DNA of 64,000 nucleotides from UMGS1901 sp934122115 (GTDB lineage: Bacteria; Bacillota; Clostridia; TANB77; CAG-508), in assembly GCA_934122115.1 (NCBI GenBank), contig CAKOVU010000004.1, positions 1 to 64,000 on the forward strand, in the 5' to 3' direction. The notes beneath the pieces were generated by a model, which worked only from the letters and a program-made list of their open reading frames with translations, made no database searches and was not told where the DNA came from. Every line of letters begins with the position of its first letter. The first letter of the stretch is position 1. The translations under genes were made by a program, and so were the position numbers. Positions 6,633 through 15,811 of this stretch are shown piece after piece.

Positions 6633-8720
6633 ATGGGAAAAATAGTTTTATTAGATGATTCAACAATAAATAAAATTGCAGCTGGTGAAGTTATTGAAAG
6701 ACCTGCTTCAGTAGTAAAAGAAATTGTAGAAAACTCAATAGATGCAGGGGCTACTAACATAACAGTTGAAATAAAAAATGGTGGAATATCATACATAAGA
6801 GTTACCGATAATGGTAAAGGAATTATGCAAGATGATATGGAAATAGCTTTTGAAAGGCATGCAACAAGTAAAATAAGAAGTGCAGATGACCTAGATGATG
6901 TAAAATCTATGGGGTTCAGAGGCGAGGCTTTGGCAAGTATTGCGGAAATTGCAAAAGTAGAGCTTATATCAAAAACAGCTCAAAGTGATAATGGGTACAG
7001 AGTATTAATTGAAGGCGGAAAAGTATTAGAATCAAGCGAGTATGGATGCCCAAATGGAACAACGATTACAATAGAGAACCTATTCTTTAATACACCAGTT
7101 AGATACAAATTTTTGAAAAAAGATTTTACAGAATCTGGATATATAGAAGATGTAGTAACAAGAATAGCACTTGTTCACCCAGAAATAGCAATAAGATTAG
7201 TAAATACAGGAAAAACAATAGTGCAAACATCTGGAAATGGTGATTTAAAATCAGTAATTTATAATATTTATGGAAAAGATATAGCAGAAAATTTAATAAA
7301 TATAGATTATACATACGAAGGAATGAGAGTAAGTGGTGTTATAGGAAAGCCAGTAATCTCAAGGTCAAATAGAACAAACCAATTATTTTTCGTTAATAAA
7401 AGATATGTAAAAGATAAAACTTTATCGGGAGCTGCAGAACAAGGATTTAAAGGATTTATAACTATTGGAAAACACGGATTTTTAATATTAAATATAGATA
7501 TGGATCCACATTTAGTTGATGTAAATGTGCACCCAGCAAAGTTGGAAGTACGTTTCCAAGAAGATAATAAAGTATTTAAAGCTGTGTACCATGCTATAAA
7601 AGATGGATTATCTAATGTTGATTTAGTAGCTAATACATCTAGCATAGATGGAATTGACCATCCTGAAAAAAATAATAATGAAAAACCAGAAACTTTTAGC
7701 TTTTTAAATAATACTTCATTTAGAGATGCAATAAAACCAATTGAAAGAACTTCTGAAATAAAATCGCAGGTTGCTAATAGTGTTGATGAAAAGTTTGAAG
7801 ATGTAATGAGCAGAATTAATAAAATACAAAACATGATAAACATTACGAATAAAGTGGAACCTAAAACAGAAATCACAGAAGCTCAAATACCTGAAGAGAA
7901 AATAGTAGAAAACAAAACATATGAAACACAAAATAGTGCAATTAATTTAGAAAATACTAAAAGTGAAGATGCTGAAAAAATTGATGAAACCCAATTTATG
8001 GACATGTATGAAAAAATGTTTGGCACAGCTGTGAAGAAGAATGAGGTTAGTGAAAAAGTAGAAGATGAAGTAAAAGAGTTTCAGCCAATAACTAAAAACG
8101 ATAATATTTCTGTTTTTGAAGATAATACAGAATATAAACTACAACCAGAATACAAATATATAGGAATAGCGTTTAACACATATATAATAATTGAAATAAA
8201 GCAAGATTTATATATAATAGACCAGCATGCAGCGCATGAGAGAATTATGTATGAAAAAATAAAAAAGAATTATTATAATGAAAACGATAAGGACTCTCAA
8301 TTGATGCTATTACCAGATATTATAACTTTAACGAATAAAGAAATGGGAATATATAAAGATAATAGAGAGATGTTTAGAAAAGCTGGTTTTATGGTTGATG
8401 AATTTGGAGAAAATACAATAAAACTAAGCGGTGTGCCTACTATATTATTAGATTTAGAAACAAAAGAATTATTTTTAGAAGCACTTGATGAAATAAATAC
8501 TGTTGCAAGGACTGCAAGACAAGAAATAGAAGAAAAGTTTATAGCTACTGTAGCGTGCAAAGCGGCTGTAAAAGCACATATGGTATTGGAAAGACAAGAA
8601 GTAGAAGCTCTTTTAAATGAACTTTTGGTTTTGCCAAATCCATTTACTTGCCCACATGGTAGACCTACAGCGATAAGAATGACAAAAAATGATATAGAAA
8701 AAAAGTTTTCAAGAAGGTAG
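6633..8720 (+). CDS. mutL: DNA mismatch repair protein MutL (endonuclease type)
   Basis: MutL is recruited by mismatch-bound MutS and nicks the new strand. This 695-aa protein has the GHKL ATPase signature (residues ~8-45, KIAAGEVIERPASVVKEIVENSIDAG; then DNGKGI and GFRGEAL) and a low-complexity linker at ~330-500. Its C-terminal metal-dependent endonuclease motif DQHAAHERIMYE lies near residue 529, with ACKAAVKA near 640 and CPHGRP near 672. The endonuclease motif is the form found in bacteria without MutH. It starts a run of four genes (mutL, membrane protein, miaA, HlyD-like) with no gaps above 20 bp. Its partner mutS is 51 kb away. Confidence 0.97.
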   Translation: MGKIVLLDDSTINKIAAGEVIERPASVVKEIVENSIDAGATNITVEIKNGGISYIRVTDNGKGIMQDDMEIAFERHATSKIRSADDLDDVKSMGFRGEALASIAEIAKVELISKTAQSDNGYRVLIEGGKVLESSEYGCPNGTTITIENLFFNTPVRYKFLKKDFTESGYIEDVVTRIALVHPEIAIRLVNTGKTIVQTSGNGDLKSVIYNIYGKDIAENLINIDYTYEGMRVSGVIGKPVISRSNRTNQLFFVNKRYVKDKTLSGAAEQGFKGFITIGKHGFLILNIDMDPHLVDVNVHPAKLEVRFQEDNKVFKAVYHAIKDGLSNVDLVANTSSIDGIDHPEKNNNEKPETFSFLNNTSFRDAIKPIERTSEIKSQVANSVDEKFEDVMSRINKIQNMINITNKVEPKTEITEAQIPEEKIVENKTYETQNSAINLENTKSEDAEKIDETQFMDMYEKMFGTAVKKNEVSEKVEDEVKEFQPITKNDNISVFEDNTEYKLQPEYKYIGIAFNTYIIIEIKQDLYIIDQHAAHERIMYEKIKKNYYNENDKDSQLMLLPDIITLTNKEMGIYKDNREMFRKAGFMVDEFGENTIKLSGVPTILLDLETKELFLEALDEINTVARTARQEIEEKFIATVACKAAVKAHMVLERQEVEALLNELLVLPNPFTCPHGRPTAIRMTKNDIEKKFSRR

Positions 8721-8728
8721 GATAAAAA

Positions 8729-9256
8729 ATGAATTCAATTATAACATTATTTATAATAGCAGCAAATGTTATTGCAATATTATTAGTATATTTTTCATTA
8801 GAAAAAAATATGGACAAACAGAGAAAAATAATTACAATAATGGCATCAATAGGAAGTGTGTACATAATAACTTTGGTAGTATACCTTTTAAGCTCGATAG
8901 GAATAGAAAAGACAGCTGCGGCAGAAACAGTAAGAAATGCAATTATAATGGCTTTTGTGCCAGTAAATGTAATTTTATTCTTGCCATTTTTAATACGCTC
9001 ATTTAAAAAAATGCAGAGTAAAATTATTACAATGGAATCTCTTAATAGAAGAGTAATTGTAGTAGCAATATTGGCAGTGATAGTTTTAATTGCAGAAGGT
9101 TCATATTTTAGAAATTATCAAAAGAAATTAAAAGAATTAGAGAAAAATGTGAACAGTAATCAAGAGACTCAGACAGAAAATTTAATTAATGAGACAAATG
9201 AGCAAGATATAAATGAAACTAATATAGTAAATGAAGTAATTAATACTTTAGATTAA
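8729..9256 (+). CDS. Small membrane protein (175 aa), unknown
   Basis: Four hydrophobic segments can be seen (about residues 5-22, 32-55, 70-88 and 107-125), followed by a polar Asn/Glu-rich tail of ~45 residues that is probably cytosolic. I do not recognise a family. It lies 8 bp after mutL and 19 bp before miaA, so it is co-transcribed with both. Nothing in it suggests a role in mismatch repair or tRNA modification. The ribosome site is weak (AAGGTAGGAT). Confidence 0.6.
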   Translation: MNSIITLFIIAANVIAILLVYFSLEKNMDKQRKIITIMASIGSVYIITLVVYLLSSIGIEKTAAAETVRNAIIMAFVPVNVILFLPFLIRSFKKMQSKIITMESLNRRVIVVAILAVIVLIAEGSYFRNYQKKLKELEKNVNSNQETQTENLINETNEQDINETNIVNEVINTLD

Positions 9257-9275
9257 TTGCTAGGAGGTGAGAGAT

Positions 9276-10202
9276 GTGAAAGAAGTAATTGTAATATGCG
9301 GTCCTACAGCAAGTGGAAAAACAGCACTATCAATAGAACTTGCAAAACAAATAAATGGTGAAATTGTATCAGCAGATTCAATGCAAATTTATGATGAAAT
9401 GGATATAGGCACTGCAAAGCCAACAGAAGCGGAAATGCAAGGAATTAAGCATTACTTAATTGGAGGCATCTCTCCTACAACTAGATATAGTGTGTCTCAA
9501 TATAAGAAAGATGCAGAAGATGCAATTGCAGAAATAATTAGTAAGGATAAAACTCCAATAGTTGTTGGAGGAACTGGGCTATATGTAAATTCTTTAATAT
9601 ATGGAATTGAATATCCAGAAATTGAAACAGACTTAGAATACAGAAAAACACTAGAAGAAAGAGAAAGCAAAGAAGGTTTGGAGCAATTATACAATGAAGC
9701 ATGCAAAATTGATAAAGAAGCAATGGAGAAAATAAGCTGTAATGATAAGAAAAGGATAATGAGAGTTTTAGAAATATATAAAGCAACAGGAAAGACGAAA
9801 ACACAATTAGAAATAGAATCAAAGCTTAAAGGACCTAAATATGATTACAGAGTATTTGCAATAAATATAGAGAGAGATAAATTGTATGAAAGAATAAATA
9901 AAAGAGTAGATATAATGATGGATTCTGGTCTTATAGAAGAAGTGCAAGATTTGTATAATAAATATGGAGAAAATATGCTTACTTCTGTGCAGGCAATAGG
10001 GTATAAGGAAGTAATACAATTTTTTAAAAAAGAAATTACGAAAGAGGAAATGATAGATAAAATAAAGATGGAAACAAGAAGATATGCGAAAAGGCAAATA
10101 ACATGGTTTAAAAAGATAGATAATATTAGGTGGATTAACGGTTTAGACAGTATACAAAATAATATAGAAATTATTTTGGAGGGCAGAAAAAATGAAAAAT
10201 GA
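9276..10202 (+). CDS. miaA: tRNA dimethylallyltransferase MiaA
   Basis: MiaA adds a dimethylallyl group to A37 of tRNAs reading UNN codons. This is the substrate that MiaB, encoded at 58.2 kb, methylthiolates. The P-loop GPTASGKT is at residues 9-16, then SADSMQIYDEMDIGTAKPT, which recognises tRNA and prenyl donor, VVGGTGLYVNSLIYG, and a C-terminal RYAKRQITWFK. I chose GTG 9276, 8 bases after AGGAGG. The upstream GTG at 9267 lies inside that ribosome site. The length of 308 aa is normal. The 3' end overlaps the next gene by 11 bases. Confidence 0.96.
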   Translation: MKEVIVICGPTASGKTALSIELAKQINGEIVSADSMQIYDEMDIGTAKPTEAEMQGIKHYLIGGISPTTRYSVSQYKKDAEDAIAEIISKDKTPIVVGGTGLYVNSLIYGIEYPEIETDLEYRKTLEERESKEGLEQLYNEACKIDKEAMEKISCNDKKRIMRVLEIYKATGKTKTQLEIESKLKGPKYDYRVFAINIERDKLYERINKRVDIMMDSGLIEEVQDLYNKYGENMLTSVQAIGYKEVIQFFKKEITKEEMIDKIKMETRRYAKRQITWFKKIDNIRWINGLDSIQNNIEIILEGRKNEK

Positions 10203-11442
10203 TGATACCGTAAAAAGCAAGAAAACAAAAAAGATAATAATAGGAATAATAGTAGCAGTTGCAGTTATTTATGGTATATTTATAGTGTATAAACTTATAA
10301 AGAACCCAAGCAATACTTTTATTGTAGAAAATGGAACAATTTCAGAAGAAGAAACAGTAAGTGGCTATATTATTAGAGATGAACAGGTAATAGAAGAAAA
10401 AAATAAAAAGACAATAATAAAAATAAAAGAAGAAGGCCAAAGAGTTGCAAAAGGAGATTCTGTTTTTAGATATTATTCGGATAAAGAGGGAGAATTAGAA
10501 AGTAAAATAGCAGAGCTAGATGGAAAAATACAGGCAGTTTTAGAAAATGAAGAAAATCTTCTTCCAAACGATAAAAAACTATTGGAAAGCCAAATAGAAA
10601 ACGAACTGGATAAAGTAAATGAACAAAACGAAATATCAAAATTATCCGAATATAAGAAAACAATAAGCTCTTATATAACAAAAAAAGCAAAAATAATTGG
10701 AGAAAATAGCCCATCAGGTTCATATTTAAAAGGCTTAATTGAAGAGAGAACGTCATATGAAGAAAAATTAAAACAAGAATCTGAATATATTACTGCTCCA
10801 AGTGCTGGAATGGTTTCGTATAAAATAGATGGACTAGAAAAGGTATTAACTACCGATAATTTAAATACATTTAATAAGCAATTTTTACAAGATTTAGATT
10901 TAAAAGTTGGAAAGGCCATAGCCAGCAGTGATGTAACTGCAAAAATAGTAAATAATTATAACAATTATATTGTATTTAATTCTAATAGTCAGGAAGCAAA
11001 AAATGCAAAGGTTAATGACAAAGTAAATATAAAAGTGCAAAATGACGAAGCAATAGTGGCGAAAATACAAAATATAATAGAAGAAGACGATGGCAGTAGA
11101 ACGATAGCTATTTCAGTAGAGAAAAATATAGAAGAATTGCTTTCTTATAGAAGAATTTCACTTGATATTATATGGTGGAGTGCAAGCGGATATAGGGTGC
11201 CAAACTCTGCAATTAAGGAAATTGATAATGTTACGTATGTTGTAAGAAATAGAAATGGATACTTAAATAAAATGGCAGTTAAAGTATTAAAAAAGGGAGA
11301 AGATTATTCTATAGTAGACTCATATTCAAGAGATGAGCTATTAAATCTTGGATTATCATCAAAGGAAATCTCAGATTTAAAAACGTTAACACTATATGAC
11401 GAAATTTTGTTAAATCCAAAAGATGAGCAACTATTACAATAG
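10192..11442 (+). CDS. HlyD-like membrane-anchored periplasmic-adaptor-type protein
   Basis: The 416-aa protein has a basic N-terminus, one membrane helix (about 14-34), a split lipoyl/barrel-sandwich-like region (NGTISEEETVSGYIIRDEQV...IKEEGQRVAKGDSVFRY, residues ~47-105), a coiled coil at ~108-200 and a second half-motif (APSAGMVSYKIDG). This is the plan of HlyD/MacA adaptors, but no exporter gene is adjacent. In Clostridia such proteins are commonly encoded just before sepF, as here, so a link to cell division or envelope assembly is plausible but unproven. It overlaps miaA and probably shares its transcript. Confidence 0.7.
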   Translation: MKNDDTVKSKKTKKIIIGIIVAVAVIYGIFIVYKLIKNPSNTFIVENGTISEEETVSGYIIRDEQVIEEKNKKTIIKIKEEGQRVAKGDSVFRYYSDKEGELESKIAELDGKIQAVLENEENLLPNDKKLLESQIENELDKVNEQNEISKLSEYKKTISSYITKKAKIIGENSPSGSYLKGLIEERTSYEEKLKQESEYITAPSAGMVSYKIDGLEKVLTTDNLNTFNKQFLQDLDLKVGKAIASSDVTAKIVNNYNNYIVFNSNSQEAKNAKVNDKVNIKVQNDEAIVAKIQNIIEEDDGSRTIAISVEKNIEELLSYRRISLDIIWWSASGYRVPNSAIKEIDNVTYVVRNRNGYLNKMAVKVLKKGEDYSIVDSYSRDELLNLGLSSKEISDLKTLTLYDEILLNPKDEQLLQ

Positions 11443-11484
11443 TGTTACAAAAAAATTAAAATAAAATTACATTACACAAAAAGC

Positions 11485-11513
11485 TTGACATTATAGATAA
11501 AAAGATAGATACT
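11485..11513 (+). promoter_or_regulatory. Promoter of sepF-divIVA
   Basis: TTGACA (11485-11490), 17-bp spacer, GATACT (11508-11513), about 50 bp before sepF. The -10 box matches only 4 of 6 positions. Confidence 0.5.
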
Positions 11514-11564
11514 ATAGCTAATCGATTTAAAAATACTGGATGAAAGATTTTAGGAGGTAAAAGG

Positions 11565-12026
11565 ATGTCAGGAGCTATAATGAATAAAATTTGGGGAGCA
11601 TTTGGAATGGAACCAGAGGAAAACGATGAAGATATAGATGTAGCTGAAGATTACGAAGAAGAAGATGGTGAAAAAGAAAACAAGCTTTGGGGAAGAAAGA
11701 AAGTTGTAAGTATGCCTCAATCACAACAAATAAAAATGGTTATATCACAACCTACTACTTTTGACCAAGCTGAAGATATATGCGACTTGCTAAAAGAAAA
11801 ACAATCTGTAATAGTAAACTTGGAATATGTAAACAAAGATGTTGCAAGACGTATTATAGATGTTGTTAGCGGAGCAGTACATGCTTTAGATGGACATATA
11901 CAAAAAGTTTCAAACTCAATATTCTTAATTGCACCATATAACTACGAAATCACAAACGAAATGGCAAGAGAAGAAATAAAAAATAAACTATCTGTATCAT
12001 GGCTAAAAAATTCAGCAAATAATTAG
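11565..12026 (+). CDS. sepF: Cell division protein SepF
   Basis: SepF binds the membrane through an N-terminal helix and tethers and aligns FtsZ filaments at the septum. The N-terminal helix (MNKIWGAFGME), an acidic linker (EENDEDIDVAEDYEEEDGE) and the C-terminal SepF domain (VVSMPQSQQIKMVISQPTTFDQAEDICDLL... SGAVHALDGHIQKVSNSIFLIAP) are in the usual order. The 153 aa is standard. It is followed at 40 bp by divIVA, the conserved Firmicute order. Confidence 0.95.
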   Translation: MSGAIMNKIWGAFGMEPEENDEDIDVAEDYEEEDGEKENKLWGRKKVVSMPQSQQIKMVISQPTTFDQAEDICDLLKEKQSVIVNLEYVNKDVARRIIDVVSGAVHALDGHIQKVSNSIFLIAPYNYEITNEMAREEIKNKLSVSWLKNSANN

Positions 12027-12066
12027 ACTCTTTGACTTATTTTACTTTATAGGAGGAAATATAGAT

Positions 12067-12516
12067 ATGATTACACCACTAGATATAGAAAACAAAAAGT
12101 TTTCAAAGCAAATGATGAATGGATATAGTGTTGACGAAGTAGATGACTTCTTAGACGAAATAACTGAAGATTATGGAAAACTATATAAAGAAAATAATGA
12201 AACAAAAGATACAATTAGAGGCCTAGAGGAAAAGTTAAAGCATTATCAATCAATTGAATCAACTTTAAATAATACATTGTTAATGGCTCAATCAGCTGCA
12301 GAGGAAGTTAAAAATGTAGCTAAACAACAAGCTGAACAAATAGTTAGTGAGGCACAAGTAGAAGCGAGGAAAACACTTTCTGATATAGAGCAACAAATAG
12401 CCATAAGAAAAAGAGATTTAGAAGATATGAAAAAGCAATTTGATGTATACAAGGCAAAGATGGAATCATTGCTTATATCACAATTGGAATTGATAAAAGA
12501 GATCAAAGAAGATTAA
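12067..12516 (+). CDS. divIVA: DivIVA-family septum/pole protein
   Basis: This 149-aa coiled-coil protein senses negative membrane curvature at poles and septa and recruits partners. The N-terminal membrane-binding domain is typical (ITPLDIENKKFSKQMMNGYSVDEVDDFLDEI, residues ~2-32) and the rest is coiled coil, with an Ala/Gln-rich stretch (AQSAAEEVKNVAKQQAEQIVSEAQVEARK). It shares a transcript with sepF, and a terminator follows directly. Confidence 0.93.
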   Translation: MITPLDIENKKFSKQMMNGYSVDEVDDFLDEITEDYGKLYKENNETKDTIRGLEEKLKHYQSIESTLNNTLLMAQSAAEEVKNVAKQQAEQIVSEAQVEARKTLSDIEQQIAIRKRDLEDMKKQFDVYKAKMESLLISQLELIKEIKED

Positions 12517-12520
12517 AATA

Positions 12521-12560
12521 TAGCTTCGGATTAGCAAATAGTCCGAGGCTTATTTTTTTA
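12521..12560 (+). terminator. Terminator of sepF-divIVA
   Basis: Stem AGCTTCGGA (12522-12530) / TCCGAGGCTT (12542-12551, with one G-U pair) followed by seven T. Confidence 0.85.
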
Positions 12561-12566
12561 CCAATG

Positions 12567-12595
12567 TTGACAATATGTGGATAAAGTGTTATAAA
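12567..12595 (+). promoter_or_regulatory. First candidate promoter of rsmD
   Basis: TTGACA (12567-12572), 17-bp spacer, TATAAA (12590-12595). Confidence 0.55.
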
Positions 12596-12661
12596 ATAAT
12601 TACAAAAGGGCTAAAAATGTTACAGCACTATTAAATGTGTATTACATTTCCCCGTTAGATA

Positions 12662-12689
12662 TTGACATATGGAAAAAAAAAGATAAAAT
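12662..12689 (+). promoter_or_regulatory. Second candidate promoter of rsmD
   Basis: TTGACA (12662-12667), 16-bp spacer, TAAAAT (12684-12689), 35 bp before the rsmD start. Confidence 0.6.
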
Positions 12690-12724
12690 AAATGTATATA
12701 GCTTAGAGTGGCTATGGAGGAAAA

Positions 12725-13288
12725 ATGAGAGTAATTAGTGGCACTGCAAGAGGAACAATTTTACATTCAATAGATGACCTGAAAACAAGACCAACTTTAG
12801 ATAGAGTAAAGGAATCTTTATTTAATATAATAAATAATAAAATAGATGAAGATACAGTTGCATTAGATTTGTTTGCTGGCAGCGGAGCTATAGGAATTGA
12901 GTTTTTAAGCAGGGGGGCAAAGAAAGTCTATTTTTGTGAAAAAGAAAGAGATGTTTTAAGCATTATAAATCAAAATCTATTAAAAACAAGATTAAGTGAA
13001 AAAGCCATAGTTATAAACAAAAGTTATGAGAAATGTTTAAAAGAATTAAATGAAAAAATAGATATTATATATATAGATCCACCCTACAAAATGGATTTAG
13101 CAGTAAAAGCTATTGAACTTATAGAAGAATTGGAATTATTAAATGATAATGGAATAATTATAGTAGAAACTGATGAAAAAGATAGAGAAATAGAAGAATT
13201 TAACACAATTAATTCAAAATATCAAATATATGATATAAGAAAATATGGAAGAGCATATTTGATGTTTTTAGATGGAAGGGGAAAATAA
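12725..13288 (+). CDS. rsmD: 16S rRNA (guanine-966-N2)-methyltransferase RsmD
   Basis: RsmD methylates G966 of 16S rRNA in assembled 30S particles with S-adenosylmethionine. The 187-aa protein begins with the family signature MRVISGTARG and TRPTLDRVKESLFNII, has the SAM-binding motif LDLFAGSGAIGIEFLSRGA (about residues 46-64) and the N-methyltransferase catalytic motif DPPY (about residue 119). In many Firmicutes the next gene is coaD. Here it is instead a coiled-coil gene, whose ATG abuts the rsmD stop codon. Confidence 0.95.
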   Translation: MRVISGTARGTILHSIDDLKTRPTLDRVKESLFNIINNKIDEDTVALDLFAGSGAIGIEFLSRGAKKVYFCEKERDVLSIINQNLLKTRLSEKAIVINKSYEKCLKELNEKIDIIYIDPPYKMDLAVKAIELIEELELLNDNGIIIVETDEKDREIEEFNTINSKYQIYDIRKYGRAYLMFLDGRGK

Positions 13289-13725
13289 TGGAAATATTTA
13301 CATTATTAGAAACTATAGAAGACATATTAGAAGGTAGCAAAGAAATTCCATTTACGCATAAAGCGCTAGTTGATAAAGAGGAATTATTAGAAATTATAAA
13401 AGAAATTAGATTAAAATTGCCAGAGGAATTAAAGCAAGCTAAGGTTATAAAAGAAGAACATGATAGAATTATAAGCAAGGCTCAAGAAGAGGCAAACGAT
13501 ATAGTTAAAGAAGCAGAGAATAGAATAATTTCAATGATTGACGAGCATGAAATAACTAAAAAAGCTTATGAGCAAAAAAATAAAATTATAGAAAATGCTA
13601 ATGATATGGCAAGAGAAATCTCAAATGGTACAAAGGCATATGCTGATAGTGTGCTAGAGAGTATTCAAGTTGCGCTTGAAGATGCTTTAAAGGTAATAGA
13701 AAATAATAGAAAAGAAGTAAAATAA
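13288..13725 (+). CDS. Coiled-coil protein (145 aa), unknown
   Basis: The start codon overlaps the last base of rsmD, so translation is coupled. Apart from the first ~25 residues the product is almost entirely charged coiled coil (EELKQAKVIKEEHDRIISKAQEEANDIVKEAENRI...), similar in texture to V/F-type ATPase stalk subunits, and such proteins are often labelled 'ATPase' on that basis. It has no membrane segment. I cannot assign a function. Confidence 0.65.
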   Translation: MEIFTLLETIEDILEGSKEIPFTHKALVDKEELLEIIKEIRLKLPEELKQAKVIKEEHDRIISKAQEEANDIVKEAENRIISMIDEHEITKKAYEQKNKIIENANDMAREISNGTKAYADSVLESIQVALEDALKVIENNRKEVK

Positions 13726-13732
13726 AATGGCT

Positions 13733-13770
13733 ACACAAATTACTTTGTACAAGTAATTTGTGTGTTTTTA
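13733..13770 (+). terminator. Terminator of the rsmD unit
   Basis: Perfect 13-bp stem ACACAAATTACTT (13733-13745) / AAGTAATTTGTGT (13751-13763), then TTTTT. Confidence 0.9.
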
Positions 13771-13793
13771 ATTAAGGAATAAGAGAGGAAGTA

Positions 13794-15108
13794 ATGGATA
13801 GAGAAGAAAAGGTATTAGCAAATAAAAGAAAAAGAAATATGGATTTGTATTCTATTCATAGAATGCTAACAGCAGATTTATTGTTTTACTATGCAATAAA
13901 ATTTATATTTTTAACACAGGTTAAGGGATTAACTGCCAGTGATATAGTTTTAGCAAGCGCATTTTTCGGACTTTTTAAAGTAGTATTTCAAATTCCAACA
14001 ATAGTGCTAATAGAAAAAGTAGGAAGCAAAAAGAGCCTAATAATAAGCGATTTAATGATGGCAGTATCTGTTGTGGTGGTTATGCTTTCATTCAATTTTA
14101 CAATGCTAATAATAGCAAATTTGTTGTCTGGAGTTGCTACAGGCATAAGGGAAATAGCAGAGAATGCTATGCTAAATAAGTCGATTCCTAATGTGGAAGA
14201 TAAAAGTTCAATTTTTGCAAGAGTAGATTCTAAAGGGTTAAGCAATTTTTACTTAATATCTGCAATATCGGCAGTATTATCAGGATTCTTATTTGAATTA
14301 AATGGATATATTCCAATGATAATATGTACAATTATTCTATTAATAGCTACAAGGGTAGCAACACTATTTGAAGAATTAGAAACTAAAAAAGATAAAGAAA
14401 AAATAACACGAGAGATTAGAGAAAAGTATAGAATTTATTTTAAAGATATTAGATTGGCATTTTCATTTATATTTAATTCAAGAAGATTAAAATCGTTAAT
14501 GCTATTTGCGGGGCTTATGTATGGAATTATAATGGTAATGAATACATATGAAATGGGATTATTAGAAGAGATAGAAATGTCGGCTGTGGGTGTTGGAGTT
14601 GTTTATGCGGCAATGCAGCTAGTTGCAGCTTTTGCTTCAAAGTTTCAATATAAATTGCATGATAGATTTAGAAATAAAACACTTAGTATCATGGGTATTT
14701 CATATACTGTAGCATGCTTTATATCTGGACTTACTGCAATAATTCGGTTTTCCTTATAGTATTATGGTAGCAATACTTCTAGTGATGTATACGGTAAGGT
14801 ATATTGGAGCTGGTTCTTATTATGTTTTAATAAAAAAATATATCACCAATTTTACAAATGTACAAATGGTTGAAAAAGTTTATTCGGCTTACAGTATAGT
14901 AACAGGAATAGGAAATGCATTGATAAGTGCAATAGCATCTGCAATTGTTGCACGTTGCAATTTAATATATTCAACTTTAATATTTGGAACAATTTCTACT
15001 CTAGCAATGATACTATTATTAAAATTTATGAAAACAAGAGTGGGGTTAAAACCGGAACAATATAGAATGAAAGATATAAATTATAAAGAATATGTAAGCT
15101 TAAAATGA
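13794..15108 (+). pseudogene. MFS transporter interrupted by a one-base frameshift
   Basis: Two consecutive frames make one 12-helix major-facilitator protein. The first (13794-14759, 321 aa) holds the N-terminal helices, a conserved A-like loop (IEKVGSKKSLIISD) and a cytosolic loop. The second (from ~14744, first ATG at 14764) supplies the last helices. The first frame ends in IIRFSL-stop. Removing one base near AATTCGG (about 14741-14745) would read IIGFPYSIMVAILL and restore the protein. Either the gene is a recent pseudogene, or this is a sequencing or assembly error. The substrate cannot be told from the sequence. Confidence 0.75.
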
Positions 15109-15136
15109 AAACCTACAAAAAGGTTTTCATTTTTTC
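15105..15136. terminator. Terminator between the MFS gene and the convergent gene
   Basis: ATGAAAACCT (15105-15114) / AGGTTTTCAT (15121-15130), then five T on the + strand. The stem overlaps the stop of the minus-strand gene, so it probably serves both directions. Confidence 0.8.
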
Positions 15137-15553
15137 TATGTCATTTTGCTGTATTACCATAAAATTATTTAAAATCTTTTTTACTTCAGCATCGGCGCGA
15201 GGATTGTGATTCAATAGTTTCTGGCATTCAATAATTCCCATATCTCCACCTTGAATCATCATTTCAGCAATGTGGGAATTACTTTTATCAGTGATGGTGT
15301 TTAGCTGTACACCTGTCCATCCCATCATTTTATCTGTCACAGGAGTTTCATCAGGAATTTCACCATACTTTTCAAATTGATTATTTACCGCATCAACAAT
15401 TTTGCCGTATTCAGAATATTGAAAAGTTAAATTTTCTTTCATATTTTTATCGCCAACTTTTTTTAATACATACGAAATAGAATCCATTCCCATTTTTGCA
15501 GCTTTATTAATCTCATTAAGAATTGTAAGATTTATATTATTATCTTTATCCAT
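15113..15553 (-). CDS. Helical-bundle protein (146 aa), possibly ferritin-like
   Basis: The product is soluble and predominantly helical (ILNEINKAAKMGMDSISYVLKKV, NQFEKYGEIPDETPVTDKMMGWTGVQLNT, SNSHIAEMMIQGGDMGIIECQKLLNHN). I recall similar conserved Clostridia proteins with the pattern SHIAE-M-IQG...GI--C-K-LNH. The spacing resembles four-helix ferritin-like bundles, but the carboxylate metal ligands are not clear, so I leave it unassigned. The ATG at 15553 has GGAGGTAATG just upstream. It is convergent with the MFS gene. In the present DNA orientation, the promoter inside the invertible segment to its right points toward this gene. Confidence 0.6.
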   Translation of the reverse strand: MDKDNNINLTILNEINKAAKMGMDSISYVLKKVGDKNMKENLTFQYSEYGKIVDAVNNQFEKYGEIPDETPVTDKMMGWTGVQLNTITDKSNSHIAEMMIQGGDMGIIECQKLLNHNPRADAEVKKILNNFMVIQQNDIEKMKTFL

Positions 15554-15679
15554 ACATTACCTCCAATAATTATTTGCTGATTTTATTGTGCACACTTATT
15601 ACAATTTTATGCAGTTCAAATTTTTTTATATGGAGTTTTGATTGTAAAGAAAATGTAAAAAATAATATAGAAATGATAC

Positions 15680-15708
15680 TTGAAATAAACAAAACATATT
15701 GTTATAAT
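15680..15708 (+). promoter_or_regulatory. Outer promoter of surface cassette A
   Basis: TTGAAA (15680-15685), 17-bp spacer and TATAAT (15703-15708), pointing to the gene at 16015 but lying outside and upstream of the inverted repeats. The same box arrangement, with much of the spacer conserved, occurs before cassette B. Confidence 0.75.
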
Positions 15709-15742
15709 AAATGCAAAAAATGATAAACAGAATGTTTTTTAC

Positions 15743-15767
15743 TTCCTTAAGTAATATACTTAACGAA
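15743..15767 (+). repeat. Left inverted repeat of segment A
   Basis: 25 bp, exact reverse complement of 15934-15958. Its centre TAATATA matches the partner centre TATATTA when inverted. Confidence 0.9.
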
Positions 15768-15782
15768 ACATTTTACATGAAA

Positions 15783-15811
15783 ATTATAGCAATAAAAAGC
15801 TTGTATTTCAA
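15783..15811 (-). promoter_or_regulatory. Inner promoter of segment A, facing away from the surface gene
   Basis: On the minus strand TTGAAA (15811-15806), a 17-bp spacer and TATAAT (15788-15783): perfect spacing and perfect -10. It is matched in sequence and position by 26792-26820 in segment B. Confidence 0.75.

Noticed and set aside
15783..15811. Reading GCTTG...CAAGC plus a T run on the minus strand of switch A as a terminator (a CwpV-like switch)
   Set aside because: The same bases make a perfect promoter that is conserved in switch B, where the stem is different and the T run is displaced. A terminator role is not excluded but is the weaker explanation.
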